Made by a program: the position numbers and the translations under genes | Shown: in pieces, positions 7,221 through 13,307 of the stretch | How the letters are laid out: each line of letters opens with the position of its first letter | How positions within the stretch are numbered: position 1 is the first letter of the stretch | Source of the DNA: SCQX01 sp035720945 | Lineage (GTDB): Bacteria; Pseudomonadota; Gammaproteobacteria; Burkholderiales; Burkholderiaceae_B | Assembly (NCBI GenBank): GCA_035720945.1 | Contig: DASTNK010000169.1 | Coordinates: 1-17,517, forward strand | DNA: 17,517 nucleotides | Direction: 5' to 3' | Notes under the pieces: generated by a model | The model's database searches: none | The model's input: only the letters and a program-made list of their open reading frames with translations | What the model was told of the DNA's origin: nothing

Positions 7221-8563
7221 GCCGTATCGTCGACGCGGGGATCCCCAGGATGGGCACGGCGGTGGTGTGCGCGGCGCCAGGAGAAAAGACCACTGAGGGT
7301 CGTCTGGAAGCCACCTACGTGATCGAGACGCCGTACGATCCAAGCCGTGTTGCCGGCATCATGGCGGGCGAGCAGTCGTGCGGCACGTTCGCGCGGGTCC
7401 GGGACGAGACCGATGAGTTGCGCGCCCGGGCCGGCGCCACGGTTGAATCGGTCCATGAGTTGGATCCGGCCGATACGCCTGCTCTGCGGAGCGCATTTCT
7501 GGACAAGCGCGGGGTGTCCGGGCCGTGGCGCCGTGCCGAGGTGAGATTGTCGTTTCCGCTGGCCAACATCGGCGTGAACCTGCCCACGCTCGCGGCCACG
7601 GTTGCGGGCAACCTATACGACCTGGGGGAGGTGACGGGCTTGCGTCTGGAGTCGCTGCGCCTGCCGTCGGCTTATCGCATGCGATTCGACCTGCCGACGC
7701 AAGGTATTGTCGGTACGCGCGCCCGTATGGGCGCTCCCGCGGGTTGCCTGATCGGCACCATCATCAAACCCAATGTCGGTCTGACACCCCAACAGACCGC
7801 GGCACTGGTCAAGGAGTTGTGCGAAGCGGGAGTGGACTTCATCAAGGACGACGAGGTGTGCGCCAATCCCGCTCACGCGCCACTGGCCGAGCGTGTGCCA
7901 GCCGTGATGGCGGTGGTGCGCGACCATGCGCAGCGCACTGGGAAAAAAGTGATGGTGGCGTTCAACATCAGCGATGATGTCGACGCGATGCGTCGTCACG
8001 CGGAGATGGTGCATCGCGAAGGTGGGGATTGCATCATGGCCAGCCTGAACTGGTGCGGGTTCTCTGCGATCCAGGCCTTGCGCCGCAGCACGCCCTTGGC
8101 CCTGCACGGGCACAGAAACGGCTTTGGCGCATTGTCGCGCCATCCCCTGCTGGGCATGTCGTATCAGGCGTGGCAGAGTCTCTGGCGCCTGACGGGTGTG
8201 GACCACATGCACGTGCACGGGCTGGGCGGGAAGTTCGCGCAGCCGGATCAGGAAGTCGTCGATGCCGCGCGTGATTGCGGTCAGCCGATGTCCGATTCCA
8301 TCGATGATCGGGTCTTGCCGGCTTTCTCGTCGGGGCAATGGGCGGGTACGGTTCCCGACACCTGGGATGCGGTGGGAAGCGAAGATCTGCTGTTCCTGGC
8401 GGGTGGCGGCATTCTGGCGCACCCGGACGGCCCGGCGGCGGGCGTGGCCAGCATACGCCAGGCCTGGCAGGCCCAGCGAGAGGGTATGTCGCTGGAGGTT
8501 TTCAGTCGAGATAGACCGGCACTGCGTGTGGCGTTGCGGCGTTTTGGTGAATCCGCCTCATGA
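7217..8563 (+). CDS. RuBisCO-like protein (form IV), probable 3-oxo-isoapionate-4-phosphate decarboxylase/transcarboxylase-type enzyme
   Basis: A 448-residue RuBisCO large-subunit homologue. The N-terminal domain holds GEQSCGTF (E52, equivalent to E60 of plant RuBisCO) and AGNLYDL (N132 for N123). The barrel holds GTIIKPNVGL (K184 for K175, but N186 in place of K177), DFIKDDE (K210, D212 and E213, the carbamylated lysine and metal ligands), HR at 299-300, DHMHVHGLGGKF (H332 for H327, K339 for K334) and a GGG phosphate loop from about 396. The set is that of a metal-dependent enolase or decarboxylase, not true RuBisCO. With a DUF1537 kinase as immediate partner (4-bp ATGA overlap), the closest known logic is OiaX (decarboxylase to L-erythrulose-1-phosphate) or OiaT (transcarboxylase/hydrolase) of apionate catabolism. 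I cannot decide between these or a different phosphorylated oxo-acid. Confidence 0.87.
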   Translation: MSRIVDAGIPRMGTAVVCAAPGEKTTEGRLEATYVIETPYDPSRVAGIMAGEQSCGTFARVRDETDELRARAGATVESVHELDPADTPALRSAFLDKRGVSGPWRRAEVRLSFPLANIGVNLPTLAATVAGNLYDLGEVTGLRLESLRLPSAYRMRFDLPTQGIVGTRARMGAPAGCLIGTIIKPNVGLTPQQTAALVKELCEAGVDFIKDDEVCANPAHAPLAERVPAVMAVVRDHAQRTGKKVMVAFNISDDVDAMRRHAEMVHREGGDCIMASLNWCGFSAIQALRRSTPLALHGHRNGFGALSRHPLLGMSYQAWQSLWRLTGVDHMHVHGLGGKFAQPDQEVVDAARDCGQPMSDSIDDRVLPAFSSGQWAGTVPDTWDAVGSEDLLFLAGGGILAHPDGPAAGVASIRQAWQAQREGMSLEVFSRDRPALRVALRRFGESAS

Positions 8564-9909
8564 AGCTGGCTTGGTACGGGGATGACTTCACCGGCGCGAG
8601 CGACACACTCGCTGTGGCGACGCAGGCCGGATTGCGAAGCATGCTGTTCTTGAATGTGCCGACACCGGCTCGGCTCGCGGCCGCCGGCCCGTTGGATGCG
8701 CTGGGCATCGCCGGATCGACGCGCACGATGGCGCCGCAGCGCATGCGGGAGGAATTATTCCCCGTGCGTGATTTCTTTCAAACGCTCGATGCACGAGTGT
8801 TCCACTACAAATGCTGTTCCACGTTCGATAGCGCGGCCGGGACTGGCAGCATCGGTGCGGCGATGCATGCGTTGAGGCCTGTCGCGGCGTCGAACGTGAC
8901 CTATGTCGTTGGTGGCCAGCCCGATATCGGGCGCTACTGCTGCTTCAGCAATCTGTTTGCGGCGGCGGGGTCCGGGGATGAGGTGTTCCGTCTTGATCGC
9001 CATCCAACAATGAGCGCGCATCCCGTCACGCCCATGCATGAATCCGATCTGCGGCGCGTTCTGGAGGGGCAGGGCGTGGCGCCGATCGTCAGCGTCCACT
9101 ACCCCGAGTACAGGCTTGCCGAGAGCGAATTGGACGCCAGGGTGGATGGGCTTTCCGGGGTGATCGACGCCGGGCAGGCGGGTGCCTTGCTGTTCGATGT
9201 CGCAGAGCCAGCGCATTTGGCCGCGGTGGGTCGGCAGATATGGCGGCGCGCCAGCGAAGCCACGCTGTTGACTGCTGGTTCGAGTACCGTGTTGCAGGCG
9301 TTGGCGGCGCATTGGGATTCCGTTGACGCCAAGCAAGATGCAAGGCGGGGACAGCCGCATCGGAGGGGAGGCAAGCCCGAGACAGCGTCGCGCCACGATG
9401 GCCCGCCCGTTCTCGCGCTGGCGGGAAGCATGTCACCCGTGACGGCCCGCCAGGTTGCCCGGGCGATGTCGTATCAGCCCTTGGCCCTGGACGCGAGACA
9501 GCTGATCTCGGACCCCGCCTATCCACGGGCGCAGGCCAACCGGGCTGTCGCCGCATTGGAAGCAGGCCGGCATGTGCTTGCTTATGTGCGGCAATCCGGC
9601 ACGGGCCCCGATCACCAGGTGTCGTCGCGCGATTTGGCCAGGTGCACGGCGTGTCTGTTGGCCGATATCCTGAGCGCCTCGGCGCGCTTCGGCGGCCTGC
9701 GGCGCATTGGTGTGGCGGGAGGCGACACATCGAGCCTGGCGGTCAAGGCGCTCGACATCTGGGCCTTATCGTTCGTTCGCGCGGTGAGCCCCGGCGTGGC
9801 CTTGTGCCGTGCCCACAGCGACAACCCGACGCTCGATGGCATGGAAGTGATGCTCAAGGGGGGGCAAATGGGGCCCGTGGATATCTTCGAGCGTCTGTTG
9901 GTGGATTGA
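8560..9909 (+). CDS. oiaK: Four-carbon acid sugar kinase family (DUF1537), probable 3-oxo-isoapionate kinase-like
   Basis: A 449-residue sugar-acid kinase. The N-terminal substrate domain starts with WYGDDFTGASD (residues 5-15) and carries KCCSTFDS (84-91) and HPVTPMHESDL (154-164). The C-terminal nucleotide-binding domain begins around 283 (LALAGSMSPVT) and has GGDTSSLAVKAL (387-398) and LKGGQMGPVDIFERL (432-446), both typical of the family. Members phosphorylate threonate, erythronate, 3-oxo-tetronates or 3-oxo-isoapionate at the terminal hydroxyl. Adjacency to a RuBisCO-like protein points to the OiaK type, because the RuBisCO-like enzyme would act on the phosphorylated product; the symbol is therefore tentative. 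A basic, low-complexity stretch (about 253-282, rich in R, G, H, K) separates the two domains. This is the last gene of the operon; no strong terminator follows. Confidence 0.85.
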   Translation: MKLAWYGDDFTGASDTLAVATQAGLRSMLFLNVPTPARLAAAGPLDALGIAGSTRTMAPQRMREELFPVRDFFQTLDARVFHYKCCSTFDSAAGTGSIGAAMHALRPVAASNVTYVVGGQPDIGRYCCFSNLFAAAGSGDEVFRLDRHPTMSAHPVTPMHESDLRRVLEGQGVAPIVSVHYPEYRLAESELDARVDGLSGVIDAGQAGALLFDVAEPAHLAAVGRQIWRRASEATLLTAGSSTVLQALAAHWDSVDAKQDARRGQPHRRGGKPETASRHDGPPVLALAGSMSPVTARQVARAMSYQPLALDARQLISDPAYPRAQANRAVAALEAGRHVLAYVRQSGTGPDHQVSSRDLARCTACLLADILSASARFGGLRRIGVAGGDTSSLAVKALDIWALSFVRAVSPGVALCRAHSDNPTLDGMEVMLKGGQMGPVDIFERLLVD

Positions 9910-9972
9910 CGCGCGATCGAAAGTTGTTTCAGCGTACCCCGCGTTCCCGGGCGTGGTTCGTGGATTGACGCG
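9901..9972 (+). repeat. Direct repeat of 13 bp spanning the kinase stop codon
   Basis: GTGGATTGACGCG occurs at 9901-9913, where it contains the last codons and stop of the kinase gene, and again at 9960-9972 in the following non-coding DNA. The copies are 59 bp apart. It could be a remnant of a short tandem duplication of the gene end or a recombination scar. Confidence 0.5.
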
Positions 9973-10034
9973 GCATTTGTTTAGCCTTGGTCAAAGTGGT
10001 TACGTTCTGCAAGATGCCTGTGTCGCGCACTGCC

Positions 10035-10040
10035 TAGAAT
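10035..10040 (+). promoter_or_regulatory. Candidate -10 box for the small lipoprotein gene
   Basis: TAGAAT matches five of six consensus positions, about 33 bp before the lipoprotein start. No good -35 box is present at 16-18 bp. The remainder of the gap from 9910 shows only the 13-bp repeat. Confidence 0.3.
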
Positions 10041-10072
10041 CCATGCATCGACATGTATTCCAGGTGGCTTTG

Positions 10073-10183
10073 ATGAAGATTCTTATCGCGATCGTGCTGG
10101 CTTCGACTTTGGCGGGCTGTATCATCGTTCCCGCGCGGGGCTATCACCATCATTGGCACCACGATTGCTGCTATTACCGTTAA
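10073..10183 (+). CDS. Very small His-rich lipoprotein
   Basis: A 36-residue peptide with a complete lipoprotein signal: MKILIAIVLASTLAGC, with the lipobox LAGC placing lipidated Cys at residue 16. After cleavage only 21 residues remain, ending in HHHWHHDCCYYR. Five histidines, an Asp and two cysteines in ten residues look like a metal-binding tail. CAGGTGG lies at a good Shine-Dalgarno distance before the ATG, which supports translation. Tiny envelope lipoproteins of this kind occur in proteobacteria and are often missed. No function can be assigned; metal binding, an envelope-stress role, or a chance reading frame are the alternatives. A bulged hairpin follows the stop. Confidence 0.6.
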   Translation: MKILIAIVLASTLAGCIIVPARGYHHHWHHDCCYYR

Positions 10184-10191
10184 GTATCCTT

Positions 10192-10209
10192 AAAGCCTGT
10201 CAGGCCTTT
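10192..10209. terminator. Possible bidirectional hairpin between two small convergent genes
   Basis: An imperfect palindrome AAAGCCT-GTC-AGGCCTTT (one bulged C) lies between the stop of the His-rich lipoprotein and the stop of the minus-strand membrane protein. A/T-flanked arms on both sides suit a weak terminator for either strand. No long T run is seen. Confidence 0.35.
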
Positions 10210-10439
10210 CAAGCTTTGCGCCTTCTGGGTTTGGCGACAAGTTCTGTGAAAATGAACAGCGCCACGAGCCAGACGAAGAAGGAAAACCCCCAGGCCGGCT
10301 CGCCGAATGGCGCGTGGTGGGTAATGCCCAGGAAATCACCGATGCCGGGCCAGGTGTCGGAAATGAGGTGCATGGCATAGTTGCCCGGAAAGCAGGCAAC
10401 CCACTTGAGGAATGGCCAGAGATCGGTGATCGGGGGCAT
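10209..10439 (-). CDS. Small membrane protein of unknown function
   Basis: A 76-residue protein that I do not recognise. It has an N-terminal part of mixed polarity with aromatic residues (DLWPFLKWVACFPGNYAMHL, then SDTWPGIGDFLGITHH) and one clear transmembrane helix at about residues 50-69 (AWGFSFFVWLVALFIFTELV). A strongly positive tail KPRRRKA predicts the C-terminus in the cytoplasm. The translation has balanced composition and a sensible membrane topology, unlike the overlapping frames here. The ATG lies only a few bases from a TATAAG-like element on the same strand and lacks a clear ribosome site, so the transcript may have a very short leader, or the real start may be internal. Confidence 0.55.
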   Translation of the reverse strand: MPPITDLWPFLKWVACFPGNYAMHLISDTWPGIGDFLGITHHAPFGEPAWGFSFFVWLVALFIFTELVAKPRRRKA

Positions 10440-10445
10440 GGGGCT

Positions 10446-10572
10446 TATAATCGGGACCGACAGAAAAACGCCCTATTATGGAGTGGAAACACCCCGGGTT
10501 CCATAGGGAGAATGCCTGCGGTTCGCGGGTGTGGCGCCACCGCCAGGGTGGCAAGAGAAAGAAGAGGGTAGT
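10446..10572 (+). promoter_or_regulatory. TATAAT box and structured 5' leader of the 74-residue gene
   Basis: A perfect TATAAT lies at 10446-10451 (no good -35 box). Downstream come CCTGCG-GTT-CGCGGG (10515-10529, one G-T pair), the palindrome GTGGCGCCAC (10531-10540), and GCCACC-GCCAG-GGTGGC (10536-10552), which shares bases with the second, so the last two are mutually exclusive. The purine-rich ribosome site AGAAGAGGG follows at once. Alternative pairing beside a ribosome site is what a regulatory leader looks like, though chance pairing in GC-rich DNA is possible. Confidence 0.35.
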
Positions 10573-10797
10573 GTGAAATCATTGATGCTGTATGCGCGTC
10601 AGGTTGGTCAGCGACGCACGTCGGCGTTCTATTTGCTTCCCAAGCCTGATTCCCAGGCGGGGGAGCGTGGTCATCATGTGTTCGGTAATCGGCCCGGCAT
10701 GGCGGACCGTCCCCGCTCCCTGCGTGAAATGTTCGCCGATACCGAGTATGACAACGATTACCCCGCCGATGACGTCGGACTGGACGATACGCCCTGA
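10573..10797 (+). CDS. Hypothetical protein, 74 residues, GTG start
   Basis: Not recognised. The GTG at 10573 follows AGAAGAGGG at good spacing and gives VKSLMLYARQVGQRR. The protein is basic at the N-terminus and strongly acidic at the C-terminus (EYDNDYPADDVGLDDTP), with no signal peptide or membrane segment, so it is presumably cytoplasmic and partly disordered. The frame is also open upstream to an ATG at 10531, but that region forms hairpins and lacks a ribosome site. An antisense frame over the same bases exists, but it has no ribosome site. Confidence rests on the ribosome site and the non-random charge layout. Confidence 0.45.
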   Translation: MKSLMLYARQVGQRRTSAFYLLPKPDSQAGERGHHVFGNRPGMADRPRSLREMFADTEYDNDYPADDVGLDDTP

Positions 10798-10837
10798 TTC
10801 AGGCATCACCGTGCACCCGCTTGGTCAGAAAAATGCC

Positions 10838-11143
10838 TCACGGTTGTGATCGGCAGCTGGTCGGGGCACGCCGGCCCACCGTCCAGGTGGCATCCTTGCC
10901 TTTGCCCCGCAGTTCGTATCGACCCGACGAATACCAATAGCCAGAGCCAGCCCGTTGTTGCGGCAGGGTGAGGGTTTTCTGATCGGGCAGCGTGATCAGG
11001 GCTTCGCCTTCGGGGAAGGACGCCGAGAAGTGGCTGCCGTCGGCACAGGTGAAGAACGCTGCGGGGATCTTGCTCGCGGCCGTGCCGCAGCCAGACAGGG
11101 CGACCGCGACAAACAGCCCCAGTGGAAGTGTTTTCAAAGTCAT
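10838..11143 (-). CDS. mliC: MliC-family lysozyme inhibitor lipoprotein
   Basis: A 101-residue lipoprotein. The signal peptide ends in the lipobox ALSGC (Cys at residue 19). The mature part matches the MliC/PliC domain: FTCADGSHFSASFPEGEA, then LTLPQQRAGSGYWYSSGRYELRGKG and ATWTV, with paired cysteines (about C32 and C97). The family binds c-type lysozyme through the SGxxY-type segment seen here as AGSGYWYSSGRY and protects periplasmic peptidoglycan from host or competitor lysozyme. The product should be anchored in the outer or inner membrane and face the periplasm. AAGGCG lies before the ATG. It is monocistronic and convergent with the 74-residue gene. A perfect TTGACA lies upstream on this strand (11215-11210), but no good -10 box follows it. 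Confidence 0.82.
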   Translation of the reverse strand: MTLKTLPLGLFVAVALSGCGTAASKIPAAFFTCADGSHFSASFPEGEALITLPDQKTLTLPQQRAGSGYWYSSGRYELRGKGKDATWTVGRRAPTSCRSQP

Positions 11144-11461
11144 TTCACGCCTTTTTTTTCATGTCACGATTCCCCTTGCTGGTTGGGGTGCCATGCGGTG
11201 GGGTGCGCCTGTCAAGTGAATTTGTTGGAACGCTTTTCATCATACCGTCCTGGCGATGATCCTGTACCGGCGCGCGGCATCTCAAGGACATCCCCCGTCG
11301 CCGTGAGGGTGGGCATCGCGGGATCATGGTTTACCCTATTATGAAAATAAATTTTCTTAATATAATATTCACGGAAATTTAATTTCATACACGATGAAGC
11401 TCTTGAGGCATGCCCCTGATACGGTGGGGTATGGACCAACGAGCGCAGCGCGTCTATTCAC
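11144..11461. promoter_or_regulatory. A+T-rich divergent control region with two palindromes before the RpiR-family gene
   Basis: The stretch 11335-11395 is strikingly A+T-rich. It contains GAAAAT-AA-ATTTTC (11343-11356), a perfect TATAAT at 11361-11366, and GAAATT-T-AATTTC (11374-11386). The palindrome centres are about 30 bp apart, close to three helical turns, and bracket the -10 box. Both share the GAAAwT / AwTTTC arms, as expected for two sites of one dimeric regulator. The remainder (11144-11330) holds the presumed mliC promoter and nothing else I can name. Confidence 0.5.
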
Positions 11462-12340
11462 ATGACTCCAGCCCTTTCGACGATCACCGACCGCGTCGTG
11501 GCCACCTCCGCCACGATGAGCCGCACCCAGCGGCGCATGGCCGACTACGTGCTGTCGCATCAGTTCAAGGTCGCGACCATGACTATCGATGAATTCGCGA
11601 AGGCCGCCGGAGTGTCGATCGCCACGGCCAACCGGTTCGCGCGGCACTTGGGGCTGCAGGGCTACCCACAGTTTCGTTCCGAACTCGCGCGCGGGTTTCA
11701 GGCCGCGTTGGCGCCAATCGAAAAACTGCGCTCGGAACTGGCACAACCCACCAGTGTGGCGGAGGTGTTTTCGGCGTCACTGCAGGAAGACATTCACAAT
11801 TTCCAGGCGACCCAGGCTACGCTTGCCACTGGGCAGTGCGAACGCGTCGTCGATCTCATCCTGTCCGCCGACCGCATCTTCACGCTTGGCTTCGGGGGCA
11901 GCGGCTATTTGGCATCATTGTTGCAGCGTGGCTTGTGCACGTCGTGCGATTATGTCGAGTCGCTGGCCGGTGCCGGCGGCGCATCCCACGCCGCCCGGCG
12001 CCTCTCCCGGGCCACTCCCCGCGATCTCGTGATCGCCATCTCGTTTCCCCGCTACGTCAAAGACACTGTGCTGTTGGCGCGCGCCGCCAGAAAGGCCGGC
12101 AGCTCGCTCATTGTCCTGACCGACAGTCCCACGTCGCCGCTGGCGCCGGACGCCACACTGACGCTGTATGTCAGCAGCGAGCGTCAGTTCAGCGCCACAT
12201 CGGAAACGGCCGTCCTGGGCCTGATAGAAGCCTTGTGCGCCGCGACCGCCTACAAAGCCAAGAACTCACTGGAATCCGCCACCGGGCTGGCCGAATCCGT
12301 GATGCCCTGGCTTACTTTTGGAGAAGATTCTCATGGTTGA
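11462..12340 (+). CDS. MurR/RpiR-family transcriptional regulator (HTH plus SIS domain)
   Basis: A 292-residue regulator. The N-terminal RpiR helix-turn-helix is at about residues 5-80, with the core TIDEFAKAAGVSIATANRFARHLG and the following GYPQFRSELARG typical of the family. A SIS domain, the fold that binds phosphosugars, spans about 125-260 (ADRIFTLGFGGSGYLASLL, later RDLVIAISFPRY and LIVLTDSPTSPLA). The ATG is the first start after an in-frame stop at 11417 and has only a weak ribosome site. The coding end overlaps the asparaginase start by 8 bp, so it heads the iaaA-gsi operon and likely controls it, and itself, through the palindromes upstream. The effector is unknown; a phosphosugar is the family expectation. 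Confidence 0.92.
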   Translation: MTPALSTITDRVVATSATMSRTQRRMADYVLSHQFKVATMTIDEFAKAAGVSIATANRFARHLGLQGYPQFRSELARGFQAALAPIEKLRSELAQPTSVAEVFSASLQEDIHNFQATQATLATGQCERVVDLILSADRIFTLGFGGSGYLASLLQRGLCTSCDYVESLAGAGGASHAARRLSRATPRDLVIAISFPRYVKDTVLLARAARKAGSSLIVLTDSPTSPLAPDATLTLYVSSERQFSATSETAVLGLIEALCAATAYKAKNSLESATGLAESVMPWLTFGEDSHG

Positions 12341-13301
12341 ACCCGTTCTGGTGATTCACGGCGGAGCGGGGGCGTTGACCCGTTCGGTCATGTCCAATGA
12401 CGCCGAGCGTGAATACCGCGCGGCGCTGACCGGCATTCTGGAAGCGGCTTCCGCTGCGCTTAACCAAGGTGGCAGTGCGCTGGATTGCGTGACCCAGGCG
12501 GTATGCCTGTTGGAAGATTGCGCGCTGTTCAACGCGGGCAAGGGTGCGGTGTTCACCAGCGCCGGTACCCATGAACTGGATGCGGCGATCATGGATGGCG
12601 CGACGCTGGAAAGCGGCGCGATCGCCAACGTTGAGCACGTCAAGCATCCCATCCTGGCCGCCCGGGCGGTCATGGAGCACAGCAGTCATGTGTTCTTTGT
12701 GAGCCGCGGCGCCGAGGATTTCGCCCTGGGGCAAGGCCTGGAAATGGTCGAGAACGATTACTTCTCGACACCCCATCGGCGCGAGCAGTGGCTGCGCGTC
12801 GTCAATGAAATGCCCGGGCAGGCTGTCCTGGATCACGATGCCGCGCGTGCCGAGGCGGCTGCCCACGCACCGCTCGACCCGGATCGCAAATTCGGCACGG
12901 TCGGGGCGGTGGCGGTCGATGCGCAGGGTAATCTGGCGGCCGCGACGTCCACTGGCGGCGTCACCAACAAGCAAGTGGGACGCGTGGGCGATTCGCCCCT
13001 GATCGGTGCGGGATGCTATGCCGCCAATGGGACGGCCGCTGTGTCGGCCACCGGCACAGGCGAGATGTTCATCCGCGCGGTGGCGGCCCATACCGTCGCC
13101 GCCATGATGGAGTTCGGCGGCGCGACGCTGGAGCAGGCCACCGACAGTGTGGTGCATGAACGGCTGGCCGCCATCAAGGGGCAGGGCGGGCTGATTGCCG
13201 TGGACGGTCAAGGCAATGTCGCCATGCCTTTCAACACCGAAGGGATGTACCGCGGCTACGCGCGCCGTGGTGAAAAGCCCTTCGTCGCCATCTACAGGTA
13301 G
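12333..13301 (+). CDS. iaaA: Isoaspartyl peptidase/L-asparaginase (Ntn-hydrolase, type III asparaginase)
   Basis: A 322-residue plant-type asparaginase precursor. It begins LVIHGGAGA (from residue 6) and contains NAGKGAVFT (67-75), which shapes the active site. The autocleavage site is FGTVGAV with T189 as the N-terminal nucleophile of the beta subunit, giving alpha 1-188 and beta 189-322. The substrate motif TSTGGVTNKQVGRVGDSPL follows, then a GTGEMF segment. Family enzymes hydrolyse beta-aspartyl (isoaspartyl) dipeptides and asparagine, and relatives cut glycosylasparagine. The ATG has GGAGAAG at ideal spacing inside the end of the regulator gene. Position directly before gsiA matches the E. 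coli iaaA-gsiABCD operon, where peptide import feeds cytoplasmic hydrolysis. The gsiA start follows after 6 bp. Confidence 0.94.
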   Translation: MVEPVLVIHGGAGALTRSVMSNDAEREYRAALTGILEAASAALNQGGSALDCVTQAVCLLEDCALFNAGKGAVFTSAGTHELDAAIMDGATLESGAIANVEHVKHPILAARAVMEHSSHVFFVSRGAEDFALGQGLEMVENDYFSTPHRREQWLRVVNEMPGQAVLDHDAARAEAAAHAPLDPDRKFGTVGAVAVDAQGNLAAATSTGGVTNKQVGRVGDSPLIGAGCYAANGTAAVSATGTGEMFIRAVAAHTVAAMMEFGGATLEQATDSVVHERLAAIKGQGGLIAVDGQGNVAMPFNTEGMYRGYARRGEKPFVAIYR

Positions 13302-13307
13302 GCCGGA

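Noticed and set aside
10579..10809. Minus-strand frame of 76 codons over the 74-residue gene
   Set aside because: It has no ribosome site, while the plus-strand GTG has a good one and a non-random acidic tail.
10801..10850. Broken inverted repeat (AGGCAT/ATGCCT, ATCAC/GTGAT) between the 74-residue gene and mliC
   Set aside because: The loop is long, the arms are interrupted and no T run follows, so I did not call a terminator.
10471..11343. Ten-base repeat CCCTATTATG at 10471-10480 and 11334-11343
   Set aside because: A repeat of this length is expected many times by chance in a window of this size, and the flanks do not match.
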